From NCBI GenBank assembly GCA_035048485.1, contig CM068587.1:50056496-50120495 (forward strand): DNA of 64,000 nt, in the 5' to 3' direction. Shown piece by piece: positions 21,001-31,900 of the stretch (positions are counted from its first letter, which is position 1; the number at the start of each line of letters is the position of its first letter). A program made the position numbers and the translations under genes. The notes beneath the pieces were generated by a model. The model ran no database searches. It saw nothing but the letters and a program-made list of their open reading frames with translations, and was not told the DNA's origin. This stretch comes from Pteria penguin. Taxonomy: Eukaryota > Mollusca > Bivalvia > Pterioida > Pteriidae.

Positions 21001-24000
21001 TCAAAGCATGGCCAAAACATTTAGGGAATACTGATTTTCTTCAAAGGGCATAAACTCTTGTAAAATGGAATCAATTACAATAAGAGCCCAACATTATATG
21101 TAGGTCTTCATACTAAATGTACATGCCAAGTTTCATATAAATAGCTTTATACAAGATTAAAAAATTTCCAGAATGTTGATTTTCATCAAAGGACAATTTT
21201 CGTCTCTTGTTAAATGGAGTCAACTGCAGAGAAAGTCCAACTTCATTTGAAGGAACCCATACTAAACATGCACAAGTTTCACTTCAATATCTCAAAGCAT
21301 ATCACACATTACACAAAGAGGACATTTGGTATGACTGTTGTCTTGAATTTTTCATAATTGATTTATTTTTATCTGAATTATGTGCCATTTAAAAATGTTT
21401 TTTTGTTAAGTTATACATTGAGAATTTGCATTTCACAGTTATTTTGTGATTTACATTTATGTGCCAGAGATGAGACAGTGACGATCCTGGCCGGAGCCGA
21501 TTCCTTAATTCGGTCCAGAAGAAGGTTGGTCAGCAGGAAATGTCCGAGATGGTTCACACCAAACTGCATCTCAAATCCATCTTCTGTCTTCCAATAAGGG
21601 CACTGCATGATACCTTTAAATATTGGAAGAAACTGTTTGAGTTGTAAAGTCATTGTGGGCGTATCCAGTCAAACATGAGATGCTTACATCTCCTGAACAT
21701 CTGGTCTTACCTCTGAAAGTCCAGAAAGTCCAAGAATGTCCATCTGTTACCGCGAGTGTCATAATGGCATTCCATTAGTGTCTTTAGTATTTACTCTAAG
21801 TAATAATTGCAAACTTAATTTTTTCATCAAATGTTTTATTTAAGGTAATGTTATCCTTTGATAAGAGAGATAACTCTTACTATAGTGACAGACAGGTAAC
21901 AACCTGGATAGCTCAATGGTGAGAGCATCCAGCTTGAGAGTAAAAGGTTTTTGGTTCAATTCCCGGGTCTGGCTACATCTTTTTCTCCTGCCTCTCACAC
22001 TATAATTTATTTCTCAGCTTATCATTGTGAGTAGTATTTCTCTTCAGATTTGAGAGCAAATAAATAGGGAAATCAGTCTAATTTTGATAATTATTTATCT
22101 TAATTTTTGTTAAATGAATAGCATGCACTAGTAATGAGTATATCTAACAGAATTCATACCTGCATTATTGATTAAAATGTCTATTTTGGGTTCTGTCTGA
22201 AGAATTTCCTGAGAAAAGTCACGGATAGATTTCAGTGAGGCTAGATCAAGTTTGTGGACCAACACTTTATCACTTTTGGTTTCTGATATGATCTGTTCTG
22301 CTGCAGCATTAGCTCTTGTTAAATCTCTGCAAGCGAGGATCACTCTGGCTCCTGTTAATTATATAATAATGATGCCATATATCATAAAATTACAATATAC
22401 ATGTATGATAGGTGCGAGGATCACTCTGGCTCCTGTTAATTATAATAATAATGTCATATATCATAAAATTACAACATACATGTATGATAAGTTTACAACA
22501 TTTTTACCTGATTTTATGGTTTGTCAAAGACTTATCTATTTAAGATAGACATTTGAAAATTTTCATTTCACACTCTCACACAACAAACAGAAAATTCAAA
22601 CTGTCTTTCCATTTTTGCTTAATGCAAACAATGCCAACAAATTTATTGCCACCAAGCATTTATTATGCAGTAAAAATTTAAGAAGAGGCCCAGATAAGCT
22701 TATATTGCTCATATGAGCACAATTTCCTCATTTACAAACAACTGACTGTTTGAAGAACTCGACAGACACATATATTTTCTTGCTAATTACTGTGTTTTTG
22801 ACAACTGACTGTAAACATACTTCTCTATATTGAATAATCAAGACAATGACAAAAAGATACATGAAAAGATTAAGTCAGAATCCTTCTTTCTGATAAAAGT
22901 TACCATATAAATGCCTTATTGCATCTCATTATCATTGTATATATTGAATATATCAAGAAAATACACATAAATATGTGGAAATGAATATGACATTTGAAGA
23001 CACTATTTTTTAGATCACTCTTGTTTATTCAATTGTCGATCTATGACAATGATCTGAAATTTGTTGAAAAAGGGTGCGCTCTGAGATCTATATCAACAGA
23101 TCTATCCAAAAAAACAGCAATATTTGTAAGTGACTTTGAGTGTACCAAACCTACCAAATTTTATCAATATCATTCTATTAGTTCTGAAGAAGAAGTCCAT
23201 CAAATCTAATTACATGTATCACATACAAGTAGATATCACTCCTTTTTTTAATTCTACAAAAACACAAAAAAAATTAAGACCTGTTTTTTTTTTTATTTCA
23301 TTTCTTTTCAATGATACTTATTACAATAAAATAAGATGGATATCAAATCAGCGAATTATATACAACCTGCGAGAAGAAATCTAAAAAACTAGCTGAAAAC
23401 TGGCAAAATTGATAAAGTTCAAAATGACATTATCAAACAAAGGAACCGGTCCCCTCTGGGACCTATGTTTCTTCACTATGGATCCATCCCTTGATGGATT
23501 TAGCCAAAAAGCATCATCACTTGTAGGGACCTTGGATACTTCATCTCTACCAAGTATGATAAAAAATCCTTCCACCACTTGTAAAGAAATTATGTGTATA
23601 AAAAAATTTATGCAAGATGGACAGACCGATGGATGTATGCAAAAGGAAGAGGGATCACATGAATAGCTCACTTGAGCCTTAGTCTTCCCAAGCACCAAAG
23701 AAAATTTGAATGAAAGGGTGCATTTGCAATAATAGGACCCTAACTTTGGAATTACAGTCTATTGTGTTTTAACAATTGGCTTTCTGAATTGATAACAAGG
23801 ATTTTGAGCTTGCTCTACATTATATTCTAACACTTAGCTTTCTGAGTTGATATCCACCACACTATATACAATTTCTGAGCTACATTTAAATCAAGTTATT
23901 TATCATGCTACCAACCTCTATTGGCTAAGTCTTTTGCAGTCTCTTTACCAATACCGGTATTGGCTCCGGTAATGATCACCGTTTTACCGTCTAGTCTCAC

Positions 24001-25580
24001 TTGACTCTTACACACTCCACCAGCAAAGTACTGCTTTAATAATACAGTTCCAACACCTGTAAGTAGAATGATTACCATTAATGAAACTGATGATAGATGT
24101 AATTAGTTCTGTATGCATCATTCAATTAAATACACAGTAATTATGATAAATGGAACCATACTTAAAGGTATTTCTAACATAATTGTTTAAAAAAACTAAA
24201 TTTAGAGGACCTCTCTGGTCTCTACCTCTTTATCTGATAACGTTTTATTTATGGACTTTTCTATCACTTCTAGTGTGATAAAACCACACTTTACGTTATT
24301 TTAATCACTTCTAATCTGATATTAGAACCTATTTATGGATATTTCTAACACTTCCTGGCCACACTAGAGGGCATTTCAATAAAGGATTCTGAGACATGCA
24401 TGCATCTACTTCAAATTTCGCATTTTTTTTTTATGAAATGTTAGGCATCCAATTTCCAGCACGGTATATCAGAGACATATATACATGTCTCTGGGTATAT
24501 TAAATAAGGTTCAACCATAACTGATACGACACACTTTTGAAAGAGAAATTTATTTAAGTAGAAGAGGACATTTGTTTGTGTAATGATATTCATAAACACA
24601 TTCTAATCCTACACAATGAAAATCACAGCAGCACAAAAAAAAAAAAAAAAAAATACATCAGCTAATGAAATTGCTCTATAATTCAATTGCAAATGAAATT
24701 ACATGTATTCATTCAAAACTTCAGTTATTTCTTCATGCATCTTGAAACCAGAATATGAAAATATGAGTGCATAATTATGTAAATGTAAGAAAGATTCTAT
24801 TAGCAATACCTTAATCTAAAATATATTAAGAAAGATGCTATTTAATTAGCAATACCTTTCAAATATATTAAGAACAAAATATTAGTGTGTATCAATACTT
24901 ATATCACATTAAACGTGTTGTTTACCGAAAAAATTTTCCCAACTGATTTCATGTGTTTCACTTGGAATCAATAAAATCTTAAATTTTGAACCCCAATTAA
25001 CTTTTTAATAACCTGATCACTTTTGTCAAGGGTTAATTAATTTGTGTGAAGGACTGAATCACAAAGCATTGACATTGTAAAGATGCAGTTAGACCACAGG
25101 CAATCGTATAGTAAGGAAGTGGGCAAGGGATGGTTAACCATTCCACCCCTACCATCCCTCCCCTACCTCCTTATTATACGACTGACTGTGAGTTTAATTA
25201 GACTGTGAACAGGCAAAAAAACAAGAAAAAAATCTTTTGTTTCGGTTTTAGCCATCCTAAAAAGATTTTGCACTGTTTTCTTTCTATTATTTTGTCTTGC
25301 ACCAAATTTGTTTTTATGGTCAAATTTCAGAACGTTTTAACCAGTGATTATTATCAGGGACGTATATATCTAAATATACGTCCCTGTTATTATGCACTTA
25401 TCTGCGGTTACCTAACACTTCCAAAACAGCTGAATTTAATTTAAAATTTAGAAAAATTTTAACGTCTGTTCTTGCTAATATGATTAAACAAATTTTTAAC
25501 GAGACATAATAAGAACTTTAACCTAATACGATAGCTGATCCAATCGTATACTTATATCTCTTCAAAACCCCCATGACCAT
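18019..25580 (-). CDS. RDH13-like: RDH-B: retinol dehydrogenase 13-type short-chain dehydrogenase, 7 exons, ~324 aa
   Basis: Exons on the minus strand: 25523-25580, 23916-24056, 22160-22351, 21455-21613, 20127-20249, 19071-19272, 18019-18118 (975 coding nt with TAG). All junctions have GT/AG and keep phase. Domains in order: a short N-terminal hydrophobic anchor (exons 1-2, [12 protein letters not shown]), cofactor motif TGANTGIG (~49-56), LACRD and DLASLKS, NNAG at the exon 3/4 junction, VSSLAH with the catalytic Ser, YGQSK (~205-209) with catalytic Tyr and Lys, then HPG in exon 6. It ends [12 protein letters not shown]. Length is close to human RDH13 (331 aa). Known family role: reduction or oxidation of retinoids and lipid aldehydes at ER or mitochondrial membranes. 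The exact substrate here is not readable. It is head to head with RDH-C, sharing a 343-bp interval. Oddities: weak donors on exon 2 (GTTGGT) and exon 5 (GTGCAC), and a duplicated exon-3 acceptor region about 81 bp upstream. Two Met codons (25580 and 25574) could start; I chose the outer one. Confidence 0.9.
18135..18245. repeat. Dispersed repeat (AAACCTGTCTTAAG/CAGGTTGAT type)
   Basis: Motifs such as TCAAACCTGTCTAAAAGAGTC and CCAATACAGGTTGATTGTGTATAGA recur at 18570-18625, 34045-34170 and 35155-35340. Noncoding, in RDH-B intron 6. Confidence 0.5.
18250..18540 (+). repeat. Dispersed repeat family R3, copy 2 (RDH-B intron 6)
   Basis: Strong match to 3145-3400 through GAGACCAGGTGCCCGGGAGG, GGCTAGCCAC and CAACATCAGGAAAAA. 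Confidence 0.7.
19555..20020. repeat. 38-bp minisatellite, 12 units (RDH-B intron 5)
   Basis: The block CATGTAGATGAAAAATCT occurs 12 times at exactly 38-bp spacing from 19569 to 19987. Units are nearly identical, differing mainly at CTTT/CTTC and CTAAATGA/CTTAATGA positions. Starts ~100 bp before exon 5 (20127-20249). Confidence 0.95.
20570..21315. repeat. ~145-bp diverged tandem repeat, about five units (RDH-B intron 4)
   Basis: Units share TTTTCATCAAAGGGCAATAA, CTCTTGTAAAATGG and CTTCATACTAAA blocks at ~20750, 20890, 21030 and 21180. A noncoding repeat of a kind common in bivalve DNA. Confidence 0.6.
21897..21995 (+). repeat. tRNA-headed SINE (family S2), RDH-B intron 3
   Basis: Box A-like TAGCTCAATGGTGAGAGC and box B-like GGTTCAATTCC are followed by GGTCTGGCTACATCTTTTTC. 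The body CCAGCCACATCTTTTTCTCC is shared with 26518 and 26757. Arms do not form a proper tRNA. Confidence 0.65.
22333..22495. repeat. ~81-bp tandem duplication spanning the RDH-B exon 3 acceptor
   Basis: GCGAGGATCACTCTGGCTCC plus following intron sequence starts at 22333 and again at 22414. The first copy is the true exon-3 5' end with its acceptor. The second is an intronic decoy acceptor with the same exon-like start. Using the decoy would read into an in-frame TAA just before the real acceptor. Confidence 0.9.
22684..23690 (-). repeat. Dispersed ~1-kb repeat R4 (RDH-B intron 2)
   Basis: Reverse-strand ends: starts AGGCTCAAGTGAGCTATTCA (from ~23685) and ends TTGCTC...GGGCCTCTTC near 22684, matching the repeat at 30431-32025 in RDH-C intron 5. 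The body includes TTCTTCTTCAGAACT-like blocks. No coding function assigned; the open frame at 23409-23666 is repeat sequence. Confidence 0.55.
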
Positions 25581-25923
25581 GTTGTTACCAGAGTTACAAT
25601 CTACATTTCAGCATGTTCTACTTTCGATTTACAACCGTGAACACTAAAACATAGGACCAACTAACGTTCAGAATTTTTAATTAAAATTTCCGACGCGACG
25701 GTGGCCGGAAAGATCAACAAACAACAATTCTTTTGCTATGAAAACAATTTAATATTGGCCTATTCGAAGTTATGGAAATGAGAAAAATATTTTAAACTTA
25801 CCATGTAAAATATCAAAGCATTTTCTTTTGAAGTGTTGAGAAACCTTTGAAACATTCCCTTTCTGTTAATCTAAATGGGAAATGAAAGTAGAACCTAAAA
25901 CTGTACTGCTGAAAGTTGCAACA
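25581..25923. promoter_or_regulatory. Shared intergenic region between divergent RDH-B and RDH-C start codons (candidate bidirectional promoter)
   Basis: Only 343 bp separate the two start codons, which point away from each other, so both 5' UTRs and core promoters must lie here or overlap coding exon 1. A short CG-richer patch around 25690-25715 contains GGCCGGAAAG, which fits an ETS-type core (CCGGAA); such sites are common in divergent animal promoters. An AT-rich stretch with a possible weak TATA (25668-25690) precedes it. No transcript start can be read from sequence; regulation is inference. Confidence 0.5.
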
Positions 25924-28900
25924 ATGTTTTACGATTCAGTCTTAGATTTGCTCAATAACCACTATTATCTCATTGGTTCAGTTGTTGCCTTAGGTAATGT
26001 ATGAAGGTGAACTTGCCTTTGACGAGAATTTAATCTGACTAACTTCTGGTGCCAACAGGAGTGTGTCCGTTGCTAATAGCCGCAGGCAGGTTGGGGACAA
26101 CCTCTCATTTTGCGTAACAATTTTTGTTTTCAGTTATCAGTTTCAAGGAATACGCAGAGCTTAAAATAGTCATCTGCCTGATGCAGTGAACAGAGATCCA
26201 AATTCCTTTTTTTAACCACCAGTAGCAGTGTCAGTGAGAGATCTATGTGTCATGTATAATTGATTATTGGTCATTGTTTTATGTCGCTCCACGATTATTT
26301 CATGTATATAGTGACAGCATGTGTCATATGTATCATGTATGACACAGTACAGGGTAGCCCAACTAGTGTTCCACGATGATGCCCGTCAAAAATCAACACA
26401 TCGTCGGGGTCGGACTAAGTACTGGGGCTTCCAAAAGACATTTGGATACCAGTGAATCAGTAGTGGGACAAGACCACAGGACTTCTCAGTCAAGTACCTG
26501 TGACAGACGGGCATTAGCGCGGGTATAGCTCAGTGGTGAGCGTTCGTCTTATCATGGAAGGTTCCGGGTTTGATTCCCGGGTCCAGCCACATCTTTTTTT
26601 TTCTCCTGCCTGTTACATTTGGTGCCGTGCATGGCCAGCCCTCATGAGTTGTATGTTTGTTTGTGCACTGTGAGACTAACGATCGTTGGGTTGTATGTTT
26701 CGGTATATTTCCAGGATTGGAAACCTCTGGCAGGAAAGGAGTGTAATGGACAGGTATTGGCCCAGATAGTTCAATGGTGAGAGTGTACACTTATACTAAG
26801 TTATAGCAGAAGGTTCTGGGTTTGATTCCTGGGTCCAGCCACATCTTTTTCTCCTGCCTGTTACACACTTAACTGATTGAGTAAAGTCAGATCAAATCTG
26901 TATGAGAAGATAAATGTATGTAAATTTATTTGTGGGATATTTTTTTTTAAGGTATAGGGTCAGTAGTATTGAGACGTCATTTTGATGGAGGGGTTTGTCT
27001 AAGCACAGTAAGATTGGATGGTAAAACTGTGATAATTACTGGAGCAAATACAGGTATCGGAAAAGAGACGGCCAAAGACTTGGCTCAGAGAGGTAAGATT
27101 TAGGAATTCAGACTAGTTAAGTTCACAATTAAAGCTAGTTAAATTATAATTATAATTTATAAATATAAATAAATGTAGATAAATATTTATGTGATGCATT
27201 ATTCTATTAAATGCTTATGTATTTTAAATGTTTTGGCAGGATTGCCAAGCAACTCAGGTTTGGTAATTCCTTTCTCTTTCTTTATCAGTTTCTTGTTTTA
27301 ATTGTTCTCTGAATTAGTTATCTTTAATTGTTTCGTAATTTACAGGGGCAAGAGTTATTCTGGCCTGCAGAGACTTGACAAGAGCTAATGCTGCTGCAGA
27401 GCAGATCAAGTCAGAGACCAAGAGTGATAAAGTATTTGTTAACAAGCTTGATTTGGCCTCGTTGAAATCTGTCCGAGAATTCTCAAAGGATATCCTTAAG
27501 ACAGAACCTAAAATAGACATACTCATTAATAATGCAGGTATGGGCAAGCAGCACAATTTTGCTCAGCAAAAAAGCAATTGTTAATGAGCCATTATTAATA
27601 TTTTGTGCTGATGAGGGTTTTATACCTGGCATTTGTATACAGTACATTATACTGATGAGGGTTGTATGCCTGGCAATTGTGTACAGTACATTGTGTTGAT
27701 GAGGGTTGTATATCTGGCACTTGTATAAAGTACATTATACTGATGAGGGTTGTATACCTGGCATTTGTATACAGTACATTGTACTGTTTAGGGTTGTGTA
27801 TCTTGCATTTTTGTACTTGATTAAAGTTGTATACGTAGCACTCAGATATAGTACATTACACTGATGGTACCTGGCACTTGTATGCAGTACATTACACTGA
27901 TGGTACTGGGCACTTGTGTACAGTACATTGCACTGATGGTACTGGGCACTTGTATACAATACATTACACTGATGGTACTGTGCACTTGTATACAGTGCTT
28001 TACACTGATGGTAACAGGCACTTGTATACAATGCATTATGCTGATAGTACCTGACACTTGTATACAGTACATTACACTAATGGTACCAGGCACTTAGATA
28101 CAGTACATTACACTGATGGTACCAGGCACTTAGATACAGTACATTACACTAATGGTACCAGGCACTTAGATACAGTACATTACACAGATGGCACTGGGTA
28201 CTTGTATATGGTACATTACACAAATGGTACCAGACACTTAGATACAGTGCATTACACTGATGGTACTGGGCACTTGTATACAGTACATTACACTAATGTT
28301 ACCAGGCACTTAGATACAGTACATGGCATTGGTGGTACTGGGCACATAAATCCAGAACATTACACTGATAGGATCAGACACTTTGTATACAGTACATTAC
28401 ACTGATGGTACTGGGCACTTGTATACAGTTCATAACATGGTATTTGGCAAATAGATACAGTACCTTAGACTGATAGTATCAGGCCCTTTTTATACAGTAC
28501 ATTACACTAATGCTACCAGGCACTTAGAAACAGTGCATTACAGAGATAGTACTGGGTACTTGTATACAGTATTTTACTCTGATGGTACTGGGCACTTAGA
28601 TAGAGTGCATTCCACTAATGGTATCATGTACTTTGTATACAATACATAACACTTCTAGTACTGGGCACTTAGATACAGTACATTACATTGATGGTACTGG
28701 GCACTTAGATACAGTACATTACATTGATGGTACTGGGCACTTAGATACAGTACACTACACTGATGATACTAAGCACTTGTATACAGTACATTACACTGAT
28801 GGTATCAGGCACTTGTATACAGAACATTACACTGATGGTATCAGGCACTTTGTATACAGCACATTACACTACTGGTATTGGGCACTTGTATACAGTACAT

Positions 28901-31900
28901 TACTCTGATGACATTACACTGATGGAACCAGGCACTTAGATACAGTACATTTCACTGATGGTACCAAGCACTTAGATACAGTGCATCACACTGATGAAGA
29001 AAAAATAGTTTAGTATGTTAAAGCACACATTTCCATTTAGAATGAAGATGTCAAATGTTGATAAAATTCAATAAATTTTAAGGTATCATGATGTGCCCCT
29101 ATTGGAAGACAGAAGATGGATTTGAGATGCAGTTTGGTGTGAACCATCTCGGACATTTCCTGTTGACCAACCTCCTTTTGGACCGAATAAAGGAATCGGC
29201 TCCGGCCAGAATTGTCACAGTCTCCTCTTTAGCCCATGGAAGTATGTTGCATTTGATTTATATAATTTCACCCCCCTCTTTTGAGTTATTGATGTAAATA
29301 ATGTCTCAATGAATCAGGGAACAATGAATAGATACATCTGAAAATAAAGAAATGATAAGAAGTCCTTTGAAGGGAAGTGTGAATTAAATAAGTATTAAGA
29401 AACACTCAATGTCCATGAATTTTCGGCCACTTGGATTTTATAAAGTGGGAGCAAAAAATAGCAAAATCTCTAAGTGATATCCACATGTGCTGGTTTAATC
29501 AACCCAGTGACTTGATAAAGGCCATGTGGCCGAAAAGGTGAAGATATTGAGTGTTTCTTGTTATTTATTTAATTCATCTGCAAACAGATTTGTTTGTTGT
29601 TTTTCCAGCTCAAGATATTGATGGCATTCGTCTGAAATGCTACAATACCAAACTGCTAGTGTTTAAATAGTATACCATAATATTTTTATCAAGGTTGCAT
29701 GCTTTAACAATAGACCTTTAGAAAACCAGGGTAAACATTTGAATCTATTGCCTAACATGCTTTCCTGAACTTTCTTCGATTCACTTGGAACTATTCAGAT
29801 CTATCTAATGGTGGAATGTCCGTGAATTCAGACATAGAAAATGTTAACTAAGCAGTTTTAGCATTTAATAACATAAAAATATTCTTAAAAGTACCTGTGG
29901 ATATTTAAAATGGGTATAGTCTGGTAATTTCAAAAACTGTATAGATTTAAAATAGGGACAGACTGGTAATTTCAGAAACTGTACTGTATAGATTTAAAAT
30001 ATGAACAGACTGGTAATTTCTGAAACTGTATTCAGTAAGGTTTAGATTTAAAATAGTACAGACTGGAATTTTTAGAATCAGTATTCAGTAAGGTTTAAAT
30101 ACTAGATACCAGTATCCAACCCTTCTAAGAAAATATTTGAATAGAAGTTTTTATCATTAAAATAATTATTTAGATAATAGGCTATATTTCTTTGAAATAA
30201 AGCAGAGCTTCAGACTTAACAACCTTTTCTTTATTCAAAGATGCAGATAGAATTAATTTTGAGGACATAAATAGCGAGAAGTCTTACGGAAAGAGGCAGG
30301 CATATGCTCAAAGCAAACTGGCAAATGTTCTGTTTACACGGGAACTTAGTCGCAGATTGAAAGGTAAGGCCAGAATAGTAAAAATGCTCTTAATATAAGA
30401 ACAAATTCTTCATTCATGTGCTACCTTTTTTAGCTCACCTGGGTCTGGCCCCATAAACTGAGAATATACTTAAGTCAAAAATTCATATTCTTCTGTTCAT
30501 CAATGAATTAATAACTGGGATTTAGATTTTATTTTGTTTTATTCTACTGATAAATAGAATTAATCCATTCTGCATAAAAAATCATTTGAACGCTTGATAA
30601 TGGAATAAATTAAAATGAAATTTTTGACTTAAGTATATTCTCAGTTTATGGCGCCAGACCCTGAGCCGAAGGCTCAAGTGAGCTATCGTGATCAATCGTA
30701 ATCCGTCGTCCGTCGTTAACTTTTCACATTTTTGACTTCTTCTTCAGAACTGTTGAACAGAATTTGATGAAATTTGGTATACATGAAGTGCTCATGGTTC
30801 CCTACAAGTGTTGTTTTTTTTTGTCCAGATCCGTCCGTAGGTGGCGCCACCACAGGCAAAAGGAGGTCATAGAGGGGGGGGGGGAGAGGGGGTGTGTTGT
30901 TTGGCCATTTTTCATATTTCATCTTTTTCTGCAAAATTGTTCGAAGGATTTTAATAAATCTTGGTAGAAATAAATCACTTATGATCCCCTTCAAATTCTG
31001 TCGTTTTTGTCCAAACCTTTTTACAGGTGGTGCCAACCAGTTAAAAGTAGGTCACAACAGAGTACCCTTCTTTGACAATCTTCTCCTTCACAGTGGCTGT
31101 ATACAGAGACAATCAGAATGCATAGAAATGATCTAAAGGATGAGTGAAGAAATCTTGTCATTTTTGTTCCTTTTCAAAATCAAATTTTAGAAATTTTTTT
31201 GACATTTCTTTTGACTTGATGAATGCAGAAAAGTGTCATATTTCCTAGTTAATTGATAATGATGATTTCTTATGGACTATTTTGATCATAATTATGGTAA
31301 GGAATGTTATTTTGAAAGAATTCTGTCAATATCTCAATTTTTGGATTTTCTATGAATTTTTTAAGACTTCCAAATGAGGGTGTATAGGGACAATTCTTCA
31401 TATTTTTAACTTCTGCTGTTATACCACATGAAAGATTTTAATGAAACCTGGTATACATAAAGTACTATAGGTCCTCTATCAATTTTTATATTTCATCCAA
31501 ATTGGTCAACAGATGGTGCCACCATGTCTAAAAAATGGGTCTCACAATTGTACATATACCACTCGGTAATTAAAATAAAGAGAGTAGCGGTTCAAATCCA
31601 GCTGTGGTAAAAAAAATTTTTCATTTCTTTACACATCTTAATAAGTTTTTAGATGTTTCTCAGCTCTCAACATATGAAATTAGGCAATTTTAATTGGATC
31701 TGGACAATATTTGAAATAATTGTTGTTCATGACTCAGACTTGAAATCACTCAACAAAAGGCCCCACCTAAAGAAAATGACTAACTTGTTGCCCTGAATCA
31801 CATCTTGCAGAGACAGAGCAAATGCTGAATATCAAAATCACCTGAATGGATGTGCAGAAAACTGTTGTTGTTTTTTATTCTGGTCTTAAATAAAATTTGA

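Noticed and set aside
24057..24078. In-frame ATG (24078) as RDH-B start, and the equivalent 3026 in RDH-A
   Set aside because: The sequence between ATG and codon 1 of exon 2 ends in a proper acceptor (CTTACAG). RDH-C requires splicing at the same site, and upstream exon 1 candidates encoding a similar IGSA segment exist for all three.
26525..26600. tRNA gene with good A and B boxes
   Set aside because: The acceptor stem does not pair, the anticodon stem has mismatches, and two more copies with the same downstream body show it is a SINE head.
27735..28908. Open frames of 70-115 codons on both strands
   Set aside because: Produced by a 36-bp tandem repeat; no homology or start context.
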